A DNA stretch of 64,000 bases. Origin: Ancylobacter sp. TS-1 (GTDB taxonomy: Bacteria; Pseudomonadota; Alphaproteobacteria; Rhizobiales; Xanthobacteraceae). The DNA lies in contig NZ_CP045144.1 of NCBI RefSeq assembly GCF_009223885.1, positions 1,426,001 through 1,490,000 on the forward strand. The letters run 5' to 3'. Below, piece after piece: positions 35,318-44,734 of the stretch. A model generated the notes under the pieces. It searched no databases. It saw only the letters and a list, made by a program, of their open reading frames with translations, and was not told where the DNA came from. Within the stretch, counting starts at the first letter, position 1. The number at the start of each line of letters is the position of its first letter. Position numbers and translations under genes: made by a program.

Positions 35318-36142
35318 TCAGCCGGCCAGTTCGCGCGAGCGCCGGGCCGCCGCCGCCACCGCCTCGGTCAGCAGCGGGCCGAAGCCCTTCGCCTCGTCCA
35401 TCAGCACGGCCAGCGCCGCCGCCGTGGTGCCGTTGGGCGAGGTGACGTTCCGGCGCAGCTGAGCCGGATCGATGCCGGAGCGGATCATCAGCTCGCCCGC
35501 GCCCGCCACCGTCGCCCGGGCGATGCGGTCGGCGAGATCAGCCGGCAGCCCGGCGGCGGCGCCCGCCTGGGCCAGCGCCTCGGCGAGCAGGAAGACATAG
35601 GCCGGGCCCGACCCGGAGACGGCGGTGGCGACGTCGATCAGATCCTCGTCGTCCACCCATTCCACGATGCCGGAGGCACGCAGCAGCGCCTCGGCGATCA
35701 CACGCTGCTCGGGCGTCACCGCCGCATTGGGTACGGCGACGGTGACGCCGCGCCCGATCGCCGCCGGCGTATTGGGGATGGAGCGCACCACGGCGATTCC
35801 GGGCGCGAAGAAGGATTCGAGGAAGCCGATGGTGCGGCCGGCCATGACCGAGACGATCAGCGTCTGCGGCCCCGCCAGCGGGGCGACGCGGGCCAGCACG
35901 TCGGGCGCCACCTGCGGCTTCACCGCCAGCAGCATCACGCTCGGAGGGCCGCCATTGAGCGGGTTCAGCACGACGCCGTGCTTCTCGATCAGCGCCGCGA
36001 TCTCCGGCGGCGGGCCGGGATCGATCACCGCCGTGCGCGCCGGATCGAGGCCGAGGCCGATCCAGCCCTCCAGCATGGCGCCGCCCATCTTGCCGGCGCC
36101 GACGAGCAGCACCCGCCCGGGAATGTCGGAAAGTGTGGCCAT
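35318..36142 (-). CDS. proC: Pyrroline-5-carboxylate reductase
   Basis: The 274-residue enzyme reduces pyrroline-5-carboxylate to proline with NAD(P)H. The N-terminal Rossmann motif VLLVGAGKMGGAMLEGW is near residues 10-25. LLAVKPQV, VSVMAGRTI, VVRSIPNTPAAIGRG and the C-terminal family block ATAVSGSGPAYVFLLAEALAQAGAAAGLP are all present. ATG 36142 is preferred to 36190 because homologues begin with MATLSD-like residues. In many alphaproteobacteria it follows ybjN as here. A 333-base gap with repeats separates them. Confidence 0.93.
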   Translation of the reverse strand: MATLSDIPGRVLLVGAGKMGGAMLEGWIGLGLDPARTAVIDPGPPPEIAALIEKHGVVLNPLNGGPPSVMLLAVKPQVAPDVLARVAPLAGPQTLIVSVMAGRTIGFLESFFAPGIAVVRSIPNTPAAIGRGVTVAVPNAAVTPEQRVIAEALLRASGIVEWVDDEDLIDVATAVSGSGPAYVFLLAEALAQAGAAAGLPADLADRIARATVAGAGELMIRSGIDPAQLRRNVTSPNGTTAAALAVLMDEAKGFGPLLTEAVAAAARRSRELAG

Positions 36143-36475
36143 CGTGGGACTCTGCGTCTGATGCGAAAGGAACGTTCTTACGCCCAGCATAGCCTGTCCC
36201 GCGCGGCGACGCCTCGTCCCGGCGCGGTGCGTCCACGCTTTTGACGGACAGCGGAAGGGTCCATCCTTCGAGGCCCGGCTGCGCCGGGCACCTCAGGACG
36301 ACGGCGTGCAGGCGGCGGCCACTCTGGGAGCGGCAGCGCCGCTCCGCCATGCGATGAGGCTCGTCGTGCTGAGGCGCCGGCCGCCGCCCGAAGGGCTTCA
36401 AGCCGGGGTCGCTCCCACTCTGGCGCGCGGGTCCCGGATCGGCCTGCGTCCGTCCGGGAGGACGGCGCTACGGGT
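36143..36475. other. Repeat-filled gap between ybjN and proC
   Basis: No gene is visible in these 333 bases. They hold three repeat-like modules (about 36262-36303, 36361-36404 and 36431-36463), described in the next entry. Promoter of proC must lie at the left end. Confidence 0.6.
36262..36463. repeat. Mosaic of palindromic repeat modules
   Basis: CCATCCTTCGAGGCCCGGC...GCACCTCAGGACGA at the left and a degraded inverted counterpart (TCGTCGTGCTGAGG...GAAGGGCTTCAAG) form one pair. Further right GTCCCGGATCGGCC...GTCCGGGAGGAC (36431-36463) is an inverted, diverged copy of the left arm of the 89-base repeats at 2.7, 29.9 and 56.3 kb. Confidence 0.65.
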
Positions 36476-36976
36476 TCACGCCTCGCCGACGGTCTCGAAC
36501 AGCGTGGCGTCCATCGCCTCGCGGGCCGACTTGCCGGCCCAGACGACGAACTGGAAGGCGGGGAAATAGCGCTCCACCGCCTCGATGGCGCATTCCATCA
36601 GTACCTCGCACTGGCGGTCGGTCGCTTCCGCGCCGGCCAGCAGCAGGGCATGGCGGAACATGATCACGCCCTCCTTCGACCAGAGGTCGAAATGGCCGAT
36701 CCACATCTGCTCGTTGATCAGCGAGAGCAGGCGCAGGACCTCGGTCTTGCGCTTCTCCGGCACCTTCAGGTCGAAGGCGCAGGCGATGTGCAGCGCCTCG
36801 ACCTCGTCCATCCACTGGAAGGAGACGTGGCAGTCGGTCCAGCGGCCTTCCAGCGAGATGGTGATCTCGTCCTCGGCCGAACGCTCGAACGACCATTCGT
36901 TGAGGGCAGCCATCCGCTCGACGAGATCGAGCGGGTTCAGGCGGCTGTCGGTCTCGAAGTCACTTGTATAGGTCAT
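36476..36976 (-). CDS. YbjN domain-containing protein
   Basis: This 166-residue cytosolic protein has a YbjN (type III secretion chaperone-like) fold. Typical parts are LNPLDLVERMAALNEWSFERSAEDEI, WTDCHVSFQWMDEVEALHIACAFDLKVPEKRKTEVLRLLSLINEQMWIGHFDLW, and VMFRHALLLAG. The family is linked to stress and motility in E. coli but has no defined biochemical activity. The ATG at 36976 is chosen; the frame continues to 37042 without conservation. It is upstream of proC on the same strand, an order common in Hyphomicrobiales. Confidence 0.85.
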   Translation of the reverse strand: MTYTSDFETDSRLNPLDLVERMAALNEWSFERSAEDEITISLEGRWTDCHVSFQWMDEVEALHIACAFDLKVPEKRKTEVLRLLSLINEQMWIGHFDLWSKEGVIMFRHALLLAGAEATDRQCEVLMECAIEAVERYFPAFQFVVWAGKSAREAMDATLFETVGEA

Positions 36977-37245
36977 GCTCGACCTCGCGAGGGTGGGCGC
37001 GGAGGGGGTCGAACGCACGCAACGCGACGGTGAGTCCGGCAAGGCGTTCGAGAATCGAACGAATCGCCGCTGTCCCGACTATATCGCGCTGAATCCGTAC
37101 CTCGCTACGACCGATGGGCCATGGGTCGCCGAAAAGCGCTCCATGGCGAAACTTGTCGGGGGATTCGCCCCGGTACCGCAAGCCTGCGTGCAACCTGCCG
37201 GCGGTGCGTCCACAGCGGGGAGCCCCGTTGCCCGGCATTGGTTCG

Positions 37246-37539
37246 TCAGCCGAGCGAATCCGGCGGGTCGATGGTGGCCTCGAGCTTGGCCTCCTTCGCC
37301 TCCAGCACGGCGAGGCGCGCGGCAAGGCGCTCATTCTCCTCGCGGGCGGCGGCGGCGAGTTCCTTCACCGTCTCGAACTCCTCGCGGGTGACGACGTCAA
37401 GCTCGCGCAGGATACGCTCGGCCTGCGCGCGCATCACCGTCTCCGCCTCGCGGCGCACGCCGGTCGCCACGCCGGCGGCATCGTTCATCAGCTTGGCGAA
37501 GTCGTCGAAGATTCGGCTGCTGGTCTGGGTCATGGTCAT
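37246..37539 (-). CDS. ubiK: UbiK-like accessory factor (BMFP domain)
   Basis: The 97-residue coiled-coil protein of BMFP/YqiC type starts MTMTQTSSRIFDDFAKLMNDAAGVA and has a long amphipathic helix with VVTREEFETVKELAAAAREENERL. UbiK in E. coli assists the ubiquinone-synthesis Ubi complex. The start may be ATG 37539 or ATG 37533 (GCGAG precedes the latter at better spacing). The leader carries a perfect 15-base tandem repeat. It is divergent from lgt, with which it is often neighboured in alphaproteobacteria. Confidence 0.85.
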   Translation of the reverse strand: MTMTQTSSRIFDDFAKLMNDAAGVATGVRREAETVMRAQAERILRELDVVTREEFETVKELAAAAREENERLAARLAVLEAKEAKLEATIDPPDSLG

Positions 37540-37544
37540 CTCGC

Positions 37545-37574
37545 GACGTGGGCCAGTAAGACGTGGGCCAGTAA
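37545..37574. repeat. Perfect 15-base tandem duplication in the ubiK leader
   Basis: GACGTGGGCCAGTAA occurs twice without spacer, immediately before the ubiK start codon region. It could alter translation or simply be a recent slip duplication. Confidence 0.9.
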
Positions 37575-37789
37575 AATGGCGGCCGGCATGACAGCCGGCG
37601 CAATGCGCTGCCTTTACGCGAAAAATGGGGCGTCGGCGAGGCGTTCGCAAGGGTTGGGTGCCGACCGGGGTGCCGGCAAAGCCACGCGCCTTGATCCTGT
37701 CACGCGAGGGGGGCAAAGCGGGGGCTTCCCGTCCGGCGCGCTCCCCGTCATGATTCCGGCGGCGCGCCCGCCTCCCGCCGAGACCGTCC

Positions 37790-38638
37790 ATGCCCATGCT
37801 CGCCCCGCCGCTGTTCGCCCTGCCCTTCCCGAGCATAGACCCCGTGCTGATCGAGCTGGGGCCGTTCGCGATCCGCTGGTACGCGCTCGCCTATGTCGCC
37901 GGGCTGCTACTCGGCTGGTGGCTGGCCAAGCGGCTGTGCGCCTCGCCGGCGCTGTGGGGCGGCCGCGCGCCGATCAAGCCGGAGGAGTTCGACGACGCCG
38001 TGGTGTGGATCGCCTTCGGCGTCATCCTCGGCGGGCGCATCGGCTATGTGCTGTTCTACAATTTGCCCTATTACGCCGCGCACCCGCTGGAGGCGTTCAC
38101 CGTCTGGCATGGCGGCATGGCCTTCCACGGCGGGTTCCTCGGCTCCGTCCTCGCCATGTACCTGTTCTGCCGGCGCCGGAGCCTGCCCTTCGTCTCGATG
38201 CTCGACATCGCCGCGACCGTGGTGCCCATCGGGCTGTTCCTCGGCCGGCTGGCCAATTTCATCAACGGCGAATTGTGGGGCCGGCCGACCGACGTCGCCT
38301 GGGCCTTCGTCTTCCCCCATGGCGGGCCGGAGCCGCGCCATCCCAGCCAGCTCTACGAGGCCGGGCTGGAAGGGCTGGCCATCTTCGCTATCCTGCTGCT
38401 GGCCGTGCGGGCCGGCGCCCTGAAGCGGCCCGGCACCGTGGCCGGCCTGTTCGTGTTCCTCTATGGCTGCGCCCGCATCTTCGTGGAGTTCTTCCGCGAG
38501 CCCGACGCCCAGCTCGGCTATCTCGCCGGCGGCTGGCTCACCATGGGCATGGTGCTGTCCCTGCCGATGCTGGCGCTGGGATCGTGGCTGGTGTGGCGCG
38601 CCCGCCGCCGGCCGGCGCTCGACGTGCGCCCGGCATGA
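37790..38638 (+). CDS. lgt: Phosphatidylglycerol-prolipoprotein diacylglyceryl transferase
   Basis: The 282-residue inner-membrane enzyme attaches diacylglycerol to the lipobox cysteine of prolipoproteins. It has seven helices, the [11 protein letters not shown] (HGG) motif, the Lgt signature [21 protein letters not shown], and [12 protein letters not shown]. The ATG at 37790 ([19 protein letters not shown]) is taken; the third residue is also Met. It overlaps the following methyltransferase gene by four bases (ATGA). pgsA product PG is its lipid donor. Confidence 0.95.
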   Translation: MPMLAPPLFALPFPSIDPVLIELGPFAIRWYALAYVAGLLLGWWLAKRLCASPALWGGRAPIKPEEFDDAVVWIAFGVILGGRIGYVLFYNLPYYAAHPLEAFTVWHGGMAFHGGFLGSVLAMYLFCRRRSLPFVSMLDIAATVVPIGLFLGRLANFINGELWGRPTDVAWAFVFPHGGPEPRHPSQLYEAGLEGLAIFAILLLAVRAGALKRPGTVAGLFVFLYGCARIFVEFFREPDAQLGYLAGGWLTMGMVLSLPMLALGSWLVWRARRRPALDVRPA

Positions 38639-39720
38639 CGGCCCTGTCCGACATCCTCGCCCGGCAGATCGCGCTGACCGGGCCGCTCACCGTGGCCGAC
38701 TACATGGAACAGTGCCTGTTCCACCCGGCGCACGGCTATTACACGACGCGCGAACCCTTCGGCGCCACGGGCGACTTCGTCACCGCGCCGGAGATCAGCC
38801 AGATGTTCGGCGAACTGCTCGGCCTGTGGGCGGCGGAGACCTGGCTGCGCCTGGGTTCGCCCGCGCCCTTCGTCCTCGCCGAACTCGGCCCGGGGCGCGG
38901 CACGATGATGGCCGACATTCTGCGCGCCACCGCCCGCGTCGCCGGCTTCCATGAGGCCGCGCGGGTCGTGCTGGTGGAAGCCTCGCCGCGCCTGCGGGCA
39001 AAGCAGGCCGAAACCCTGCGCGCCTATCCCGTCGAATGGGTGGAGCGGATCGAGGCACTGCCGCCCGGCCCTCTGGTCCTGCTTGCCAATGAGTTCATCG
39101 ACGCGCTGCCCATCCGCCAGTTCGTCCGCACGCCGGACGGCATCGCCGAGCGCATGGTCGGTCTCGACGCGGCGGGAAACCTCGCTTTCGGCCTGCGCCC
39201 CGGCGCCCGGCTCGATTCCCGCGCCGAGGCGCGTCTCGCAGTCGCCCCACCCGGCGCGGTGCTGGAAATCTGCCCGCTCGGCCTGTCCGTCGCCGCGACG
39301 CTCGGCGCCCGGCTCGCTTTGAGCGGCGGCGCCGCCCTGCTGGTCGACTACGGCCATGCGGGAGGATTCGGCGACACGCTGCAGGCTCTTTACCGGCACG
39401 CGTTTGACGATGTGCTGGCCCATCCCGGCCAGGCCGATCTCACCGCCCATGTCGATTTCGCCGCCCTCGCCCGCGCGGCAATGGGCGCCGGCGCCCGCGC
39501 CTTCGGCCCGCTCCCCCAGGGCGCGCTGCTGCAGCGGCTCGGCCTCGACGACCGCGCCTTCCGGCTGAAGCGCGCCGCCAGCGAGGCCGACCGGGAAATG
39601 GTGGAGGCCGCGCGCCTGCGCCTCGCCGGCTCGGACGAAGGCCAGATGGGCACTCTCTTCAAGGCGCTCGCTCTGGTGCATCCTGCTCTCAAGGAGATCG
39701 CCGGATTCGCTCCCGGCTAG
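38635..39720 (+). CDS. SAM-dependent methyltransferase, NDUFAF7/MidA-like (DUF185)
   Basis: This 361-residue protein belongs to the family of human NDUFAF7, which dimethylates an arginine in complex I subunit NDUFS2. The SAM motif [16 protein letters not shown] is near residue 82. The N-terminal [48 protein letters not shown] is diagnostic. [16 protein letters not shown] and the late [18 protein letters not shown] follow. Start ATG 38635 overlaps the lgt stop. The open frame runs upstream through lgt but that is a shadow. A role in complex I biogenesis is inference. Confidence 0.9.
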   Translation: MTALSDILARQIALTGPLTVADYMEQCLFHPAHGYYTTREPFGATGDFVTAPEISQMFGELLGLWAAETWLRLGSPAPFVLAELGPGRGTMMADILRATARVAGFHEAARVVLVEASPRLRAKQAETLRAYPVEWVERIEALPPGPLVLLANEFIDALPIRQFVRTPDGIAERMVGLDAAGNLAFGLRPGARLDSRAEARLAVAPPGAVLEICPLGLSVAATLGARLALSGGAALLVDYGHAGGFGDTLQALYRHAFDDVLAHPGQADLTAHVDFAALARAAMGAGARAFGPLPQGALLQRLGLDDRAFRLKRAASEADREMVEAARLRLAGSDEGQMGTLFKALALVHPALKEIAGFAPG

Positions 39721-39740
39721 GCATTCGAGGAAGGTTCCGC

Positions 39741-40502
39741 ATGAAGGTCGAGTCCGCCGCGCTCAGCGCCCTGCCCGGCATCCGCCACGCCTTCTTCACC
39801 CGCGAGGGTGGCGTGTCGGAAGGCATCTATGCCGGGCTGAACGGGGGCACCGGCTCGCGCGACGACCAGTCGCTGGTCGCCGAGAACCGCGCCCGCATGG
39901 CGGCCACGCTCGGCGTGCCGGCCGGCCACCTGCTCACCGCCTGGCAGATCCATTCGCCGGACTGCGTGGTGGTCGACCGGCCATGGGACGAGCGCCCGAA
40001 GGCCGATGCGGTCGCCACCGCCACGCCCGGCATCGCTGCCGCCGTCTCCATCGCCGATTGCGGGCCGGTGCTGTTCGCCGACCCGCAGGCGCGCGTCGTC
40101 GGCGCCGCCCATGCCGGCTGGAAGGGCGCGGTCGGCGGCGTGCTCGACGCGACGCTGGCCCGTATGGAGCAACTCGGCGCGCGCCGCGAGCGGGTCGTCG
40201 CCGCCATCGGCCCGCTGATCCGGCAGGAGAGCTACGAGGTCGGCCCGGATTTCATCGACACGCTGACCGGCCTCGACGCCCGCAACGACCGCTTCCTCGC
40301 CGCCTCGGCACGGGCGAACCACGCCATGTTCGACCTGCCCGGCTACATCGCCGCGCGGCTGGCCGCGCTGGGCGTCGGCACTATCGACGATCTCGGCCTC
40401 GACACCTATGCCGACGAGACGCGCTTCTTCTCCTATCGCCGCGCCACCCATCGCGGCGAACCCGATTACGGACGCCTCGTCGCCGCCATCACGCTGGTCT
40501 GA
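39741..40502 (+). CDS. pgeF: Peptidoglycan editing factor PgeF (YfiH, laccase-domain)
   Basis: The 253-residue protein of the multicopper oxidase-like DUF152/YfiH family carries SIADCGPVLFADP and AAHAGWKGAVGGVLD, with the metal-binding Cys/His residues of this family. LTAWQIHSPDCVVVD and AIGPLIRQESYEVG are also conserved. In E. coli PgeF removes wrong residues (L-Ser for L-Ala) from UDP-MurNAc products; human FAMIN is a purine-acting relative. It starts 20 bases after the methyltransferase stop and 9 bases before the next gene, so it sits in the lgt operon. Confidence 0.92.
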   Translation: MKVESAALSALPGIRHAFFTREGGVSEGIYAGLNGGTGSRDDQSLVAENRARMAATLGVPAGHLLTAWQIHSPDCVVVDRPWDERPKADAVATATPGIAAAVSIADCGPVLFADPQARVVGAAHAGWKGAVGGVLDATLARMEQLGARRERVVAAIGPLIRQESYEVGPDFIDTLTGLDARNDRFLAASARANHAMFDLPGYIAARLAALGVGTIDDLGLDTYADETRFFSYRRATHRGEPDYGRLVAAITLV

Positions 40503-40511
40503 AGAACTCTC

Positions 40512-41663
40512 ATGACCCTGCACTTCACCGATCCCGAATTCGCCCGGCGCAAGCAGCGCCTGCTTGCCGTCCTCGCCGAACAGCGCCTCGACGGCCTGCT
40601 GATGTTCCAGCAGGAGTCGATGTACTGGCTCACCGGCTACGACACGTTCGGCTTCTGCTTCTTCCAGTCGCTGTGGCTCGGGGCGGACGGGCGCATGGCG
40701 CTGCTCACCCGCTCGGCGGACCTGCGGCAGGCGCAGCACACCTCGCTGATCGGGGACATCCGGGTCTGGACCGACCGCGCCGACGCCACGCCGCAGCAGC
40801 AGCTGCGCGCCATGGTGGAGGATCTCGGCGGCGCCGGGGCGCGCATCGGCGTCGAATATGAGAGCTACGGCCTCACCGCCGCCGCCGGCAAAAAGCTCGA
40901 CGCCGCCTTCGACGGCGTCGCCACGCTCGCCGACGCCTCGCGCCTCGTCGACCGGCTGCGCGCGGTGAAGTCGCCGGCGGAAATCATCTATGTCCGGCAG
41001 GCCGGCAAGCTGGCGCTGGCCGCGCGCGAGGCCGCCATCGCCACGGTCGGCCCCGGCGTCGACGAGGGCGTGGTGCTGGCCGCCATGCAGGGCGCGGTGT
41101 TCGAGGGCGGCGGCGACTACCCCGCCAACGAGTTCATCATCGGCTCCGGCCGCGACGCGCTGCTGTGCCGCTACAAGTCCGGCCGCCGGGTGCTGGACGA
41201 GGAGGACCAGATCACGCTGGAATGGGCGGGTGCCTATCGCCACTACCACGCGGCGATGATGGAGACGGTCGTCGTCGGCCCGCCGCGCGACCGCCACCTC
41301 GAACTGTTCGCCGCCGCGAAGCAGGCGCTGGAAGCCTGCGCCCACGCCATGGTGCCGGGCCGCACCGCCGGCGACGTCTTCGCCGCCCATGCCCATGTGA
41401 TGGACGGGCACGGCCTCGCCGAGCATCGCCTGGCCGCCTGCGGCTATTCGCTCGGCGCCAAATTCACCCCCTCCTGGATGGACCCGCCGATGTTCTACGC
41501 GGACAATCCGTGGGTGCTGGAAGCCGGCATGGTCCTGTTCGCGCACATGATCCTGATGGACAGCGCGAGCGGCACCGCCATGTGCCTCGGGCGCACCTAT
41601 CTGGTGGATGTTAACGGTAACGAGTGCTTAACGCCGGCCCCTCTGGACCTAATCGTTAATTAG
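40512..41663 (+). CDS. M24/creatinase-fold protein lacking the metal ligands
   Basis: The 383-residue protein has an N-terminal creatinase domain (VLAEQRLDGLLMFQQESMYWLTGYDTFGF) and a pita-bread domain. By alignment with prolidase the five metal ligands are gone: LEWAGAYRHYHAAM for D-x10-D, GYSLG for GHGIG, LFAHMI for the TIEPG glutamate and CLGRTYLV for RIED. It is therefore likely a metal-independent hydrolase like creatinase or ectoine hydrolase, or a non-enzyme. It directly follows pgeF (9 bases). Usual label 'Xaa-Pro aminopeptidase' should be treated with caution. Confidence 0.8.
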   Translation: MTLHFTDPEFARRKQRLLAVLAEQRLDGLLMFQQESMYWLTGYDTFGFCFFQSLWLGADGRMALLTRSADLRQAQHTSLIGDIRVWTDRADATPQQQLRAMVEDLGGAGARIGVEYESYGLTAAAGKKLDAAFDGVATLADASRLVDRLRAVKSPAEIIYVRQAGKLALAAREAAIATVGPGVDEGVVLAAMQGAVFEGGGDYPANEFIIGSGRDALLCRYKSGRRVLDEEDQITLEWAGAYRHYHAAMMETVVVGPPRDRHLELFAAAKQALEACAHAMVPGRTAGDVFAAHAHVMDGHGLAEHRLAACGYSLGAKFTPSWMDPPMFYADNPWVLEAGMVLFAHMILMDSASGTAMCLGRTYLVDVNGNECLTPAPLDLIVN

Positions 41664-41748
41664 TTTTAACCATTGCCGGTCCGTCGGCGACAGCCGCGAC
41701 TCCGCCTGCCGGAGATACGTGGCGCGACCGACCATCTGGGGATGGTTC

Positions 41749-42417
41749 ATGTTCGATCGACTTCGCCGCGTGCTTGGCCGGCGCCTGCCGACGACCGCGG
41801 TCCTGATGGCCGCTCTCGCCCTCGGCGCCTGCCAGACCGACGGCAACAGGCCGGTCGCCACCAAGTCGATCTCCTCCTCTTCCGGCAATCAGGCCCTCGC
41901 CTTCGAATCGATCGACGGCCCTCCCAAGCCCGTCTTCGACAAGCTGGTCGCCAACCTCTCCACCGAGGCGCAGGCGCAGCGCGTACCCATCGCCTCGCGC
42001 CAGTCGCAGGCCGCCTACCGCGTGCGCGGCTACCTCGCCGCCAGCGTCGAGAACGGCAAGGGCGAGGTCGACTGGGTGTGGGACGTGTTCGACGCCGACC
42101 GCGAGCGCGTGCTGCGCGTCTCCGGCGTCGAGAAGGTCGGCCCCGGCAAGGATGTCTGGAACCGCCTCGACGACGAGACGATCCAGCGCATCGCCGCCAA
42201 GAGCCTCGACGAGATTTCCACCCGCCTCGCCGGCGGCGCGCCCAAGGCGGGCTCCGGCCCCGCCCGCACACTCGATCCGGCCGACGCCCCGCCGGTGCGC
42301 GAGGATGACGGCCCCGTCGTCGCCGATGGCGCGGAAGAGCCCGGCAGCGCGCTCGCCGACGCCGCGCCGGCCGCCGGCGCCCCGGCCAACGCGCTCACCT
42401 TCGCCGCCCACCCGTGA
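41749..42417 (+). CDS. Predicted lipoprotein of unknown function
   Basis: The 222-residue protein has a lipoprotein signal (MFDRLRRVLGRRLPTTAVLM then AALALGACQTDG): lipobox LGAC with Cys27. The body has a beta-rich segment (QAAYRVRGYLAASVENGKGEVDWVWDVFDADRERVLRVSGVE) and an acidic, Ala/Pro-rich tail. TCTGGGGATGG precedes ATG 41749; an alternative GTG at 41719 would add ten residues. I know similar lipoproteins in related genera but no function. It stands alone between the M24 gene and prs and would be a substrate of the Lgt encoded 3 kb upstream. Confidence 0.75.
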   Translation: MFDRLRRVLGRRLPTTAVLMAALALGACQTDGNRPVATKSISSSSGNQALAFESIDGPPKPVFDKLVANLSTEAQAQRVPIASRQSQAAYRVRGYLAASVENGKGEVDWVWDVFDADRERVLRVSGVEKVGPGKDVWNRLDDETIQRIAAKSLDEISTRLAGGAPKAGSGPARTLDPADAPPVREDDGPVVADGAEEPGSALADAAPAAGAPANALTFAAHP

Positions 42418-42568
42418 TGCGCGCATGTCCCATGCGGTGGCCGCATAGGGACAAGCCGCCGCAAGGGCCTCGCGCCGCTTTACAGGCAGGGCCGGCCCGC
42501 CTATCAGGTCTGCGCGACGGCTGTACGACGGTCGGACGATACGATTGACGGCTGGGAGCGCGCCGGAA

Positions 42569-43522
<954 letters not shown>

Positions 43523-43652
43523 GACGGCGGCACCCCTTTACCCGACAGGCGGAAATACGGTGCCTGTCGGCGCCGATTGTGCGCTGCGCCATTTTCATTC
43601 CACAGTTCGGCCCCAGCCTGCCGGCTCGCTCAACGAACCGGATGACGCCCCG

Positions 43653-44567
43653 ATGCGACTTCCCTCGACGCGTCCGGCGGCGACGCGCACGATGGCGCTG
43701 CCGAGCGCACAGACCCTCGCCGGCACCGTGTTGCTCGCCGCGGCCGTGCTCATGAGCGCGCCGGCGCCGCTGGCGGCCACCTCGCTCGATCCCTGGCAGA
43801 ACATCGTCGTGGTGCCGATGACGGACGCGACGCCCTCCGCCTATGACGACGCCCAGCGCGCCGCGCTCGACGCGGCCGACGCCGCCGCGAGCCCGCAGCC
43901 GCAGGAGCCCGCGCCCGCCCCGCAGACGGCGGAGGCGGAAGACGTCTACGTTCCCTTCGACCCGGACGCGGAGACCGCCGAGGCGCCCTCGCTGTGGACG
44001 GCGCTGGAGCTTGGCATCGGCGCCCCGGTCGGGGCCGAGGCGGGTACGCCGGCCGAGGCCGCCGCCCCGGCCTGGCTGCCGAACGGCCGGGAGAGCGTCG
44101 CCGGGCGCACGCCCGACCGCCTGCCCACCCGCATGGAGCTTCGGCAGGGCGCGGCGAACCTTTCGGTGTCCTCGAAGGCCAGCGCCGTCGCCCCGGTTTC
44201 GGGGCCGCTCGGCACGACCGGCACCTCCGGCAGCGGCGAGATCACCGGCCGCGTCGGCGTCGAGCAGGACTTCATCACCGTCTACACCGCCGGCACGCTG
44301 GGCGCCTCGGCCAGCGGCAACACCACCTCGCTCTATGACGGCCTCGCCGTCGGCAGCATCTACGCCGTGCCGCTGGCGCCGGTCGGCCTCGGCGACCAGA
44401 AGCTCGGCGCCAGCGTCGAGATGAATGACGGCCGGACCGTCACCACCGGCGTCGAACTGCGCGCGCCCGTGGGCTCGGCCGAACGCTTCATCTCGGTGCA
44501 GCGCTCCCAGGGGCCCGATGCCGGCGCCAGCGGCGTGGTGAAGGCGGGCGTGCTCGGCAAGTTCTGA
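43653..44567 (+). CDS. Exported protein of unknown function
   Basis: This is a 304-residue protein with a signal peptide (long basic n-region, core TLAGTVLLAAAVLMSAPAPLAA, mature start near residue 44). The next 60 residues are acidic and Ala/Pro/Gln-rich, probably disordered. The C-terminal 100 (TGRVGVEQDFITVYTAGTLG..., GASVEMNDGRTVTTGVELRAPVGSAERFISVQ) look beta-rich and end GKF, which hints at a small outer-membrane beta structure. I recognise no family. The frame opens at 43491 but ATG 43653 begins the signal peptide. Confidence 0.68.
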   Translation: MRLPSTRPAATRTMALPSAQTLAGTVLLAAAVLMSAPAPLAATSLDPWQNIVVVPMTDATPSAYDDAQRAALDAADAAASPQPQEPAPAPQTAEAEDVYVPFDPDAETAEAPSLWTALELGIGAPVGAEAGTPAEAAAPAWLPNGRESVAGRTPDRLPTRMELRQGAANLSVSSKASAVAPVSGPLGTTGTSGSGEITGRVGVEQDFITVYTAGTLGASASGNTTSLYDGLAVGSIYAVPLAPVGLGDQKLGASVEMNDGRTVTTGVELRAPVGSAERFISVQRSQGPDAGASGVVKAGVLGKF

Positions 44568-44686
44568 CGCGGCGGGCGCGCCGCGCATTGCCCGCCAAGG
44601 CTTTTGCTGCTATGAGCCCGGCCGTCCGTGGCCATTCCGCACCCCTGGAGGCGCGCCACGGTCAAGCAGACCAGCCTGGAGGAAGG

Positions 44687-44712
44687 GGCCGCGCGAGCGG
44701 CCTTCGTCCTTT
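44687..44712 (+). promoter_or_regulatory. Terminator-like hairpin in the L25 leader
   Basis: GGCCGC and GCGGCC pair around GCGA and are followed by TTCGTCCTTTT, which resembles an intrinsic terminator. It ends 22 bases before the L25 start, so it could act as an attenuator or autoregulatory leader, or end a short upstream transcript. Confidence 0.5.
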
Positions 44713-44734
44713 TGCAACCATGTAAGGACAAGTC

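Noticed and set aside
36977..37245. Possible tRNA or small RNA in the gap between ybjN and ubiK
   Set aside because: There is no cloverleaf, no T-loop motif and no terminator; only GAATC sites and general GC-rich sequence are visible.
37114..38634. Upstream extension of the methyltransferase frame through lgt
   Set aside because: The extension is a shadow of lgt; conserved sequence starts at ATG 38635 with an ATGA overlap.
40512..41663. Annotation as Xaa-Pro aminopeptidase
   Set aside because: All five metal ligand positions are changed, so the peptidase name is not supported.
43543..43569. Hairpin after prs as a terminator
   Set aside because: The 8-pair stem lacks a T-run and the loop is 11 bases, so it was not called as a terminator.
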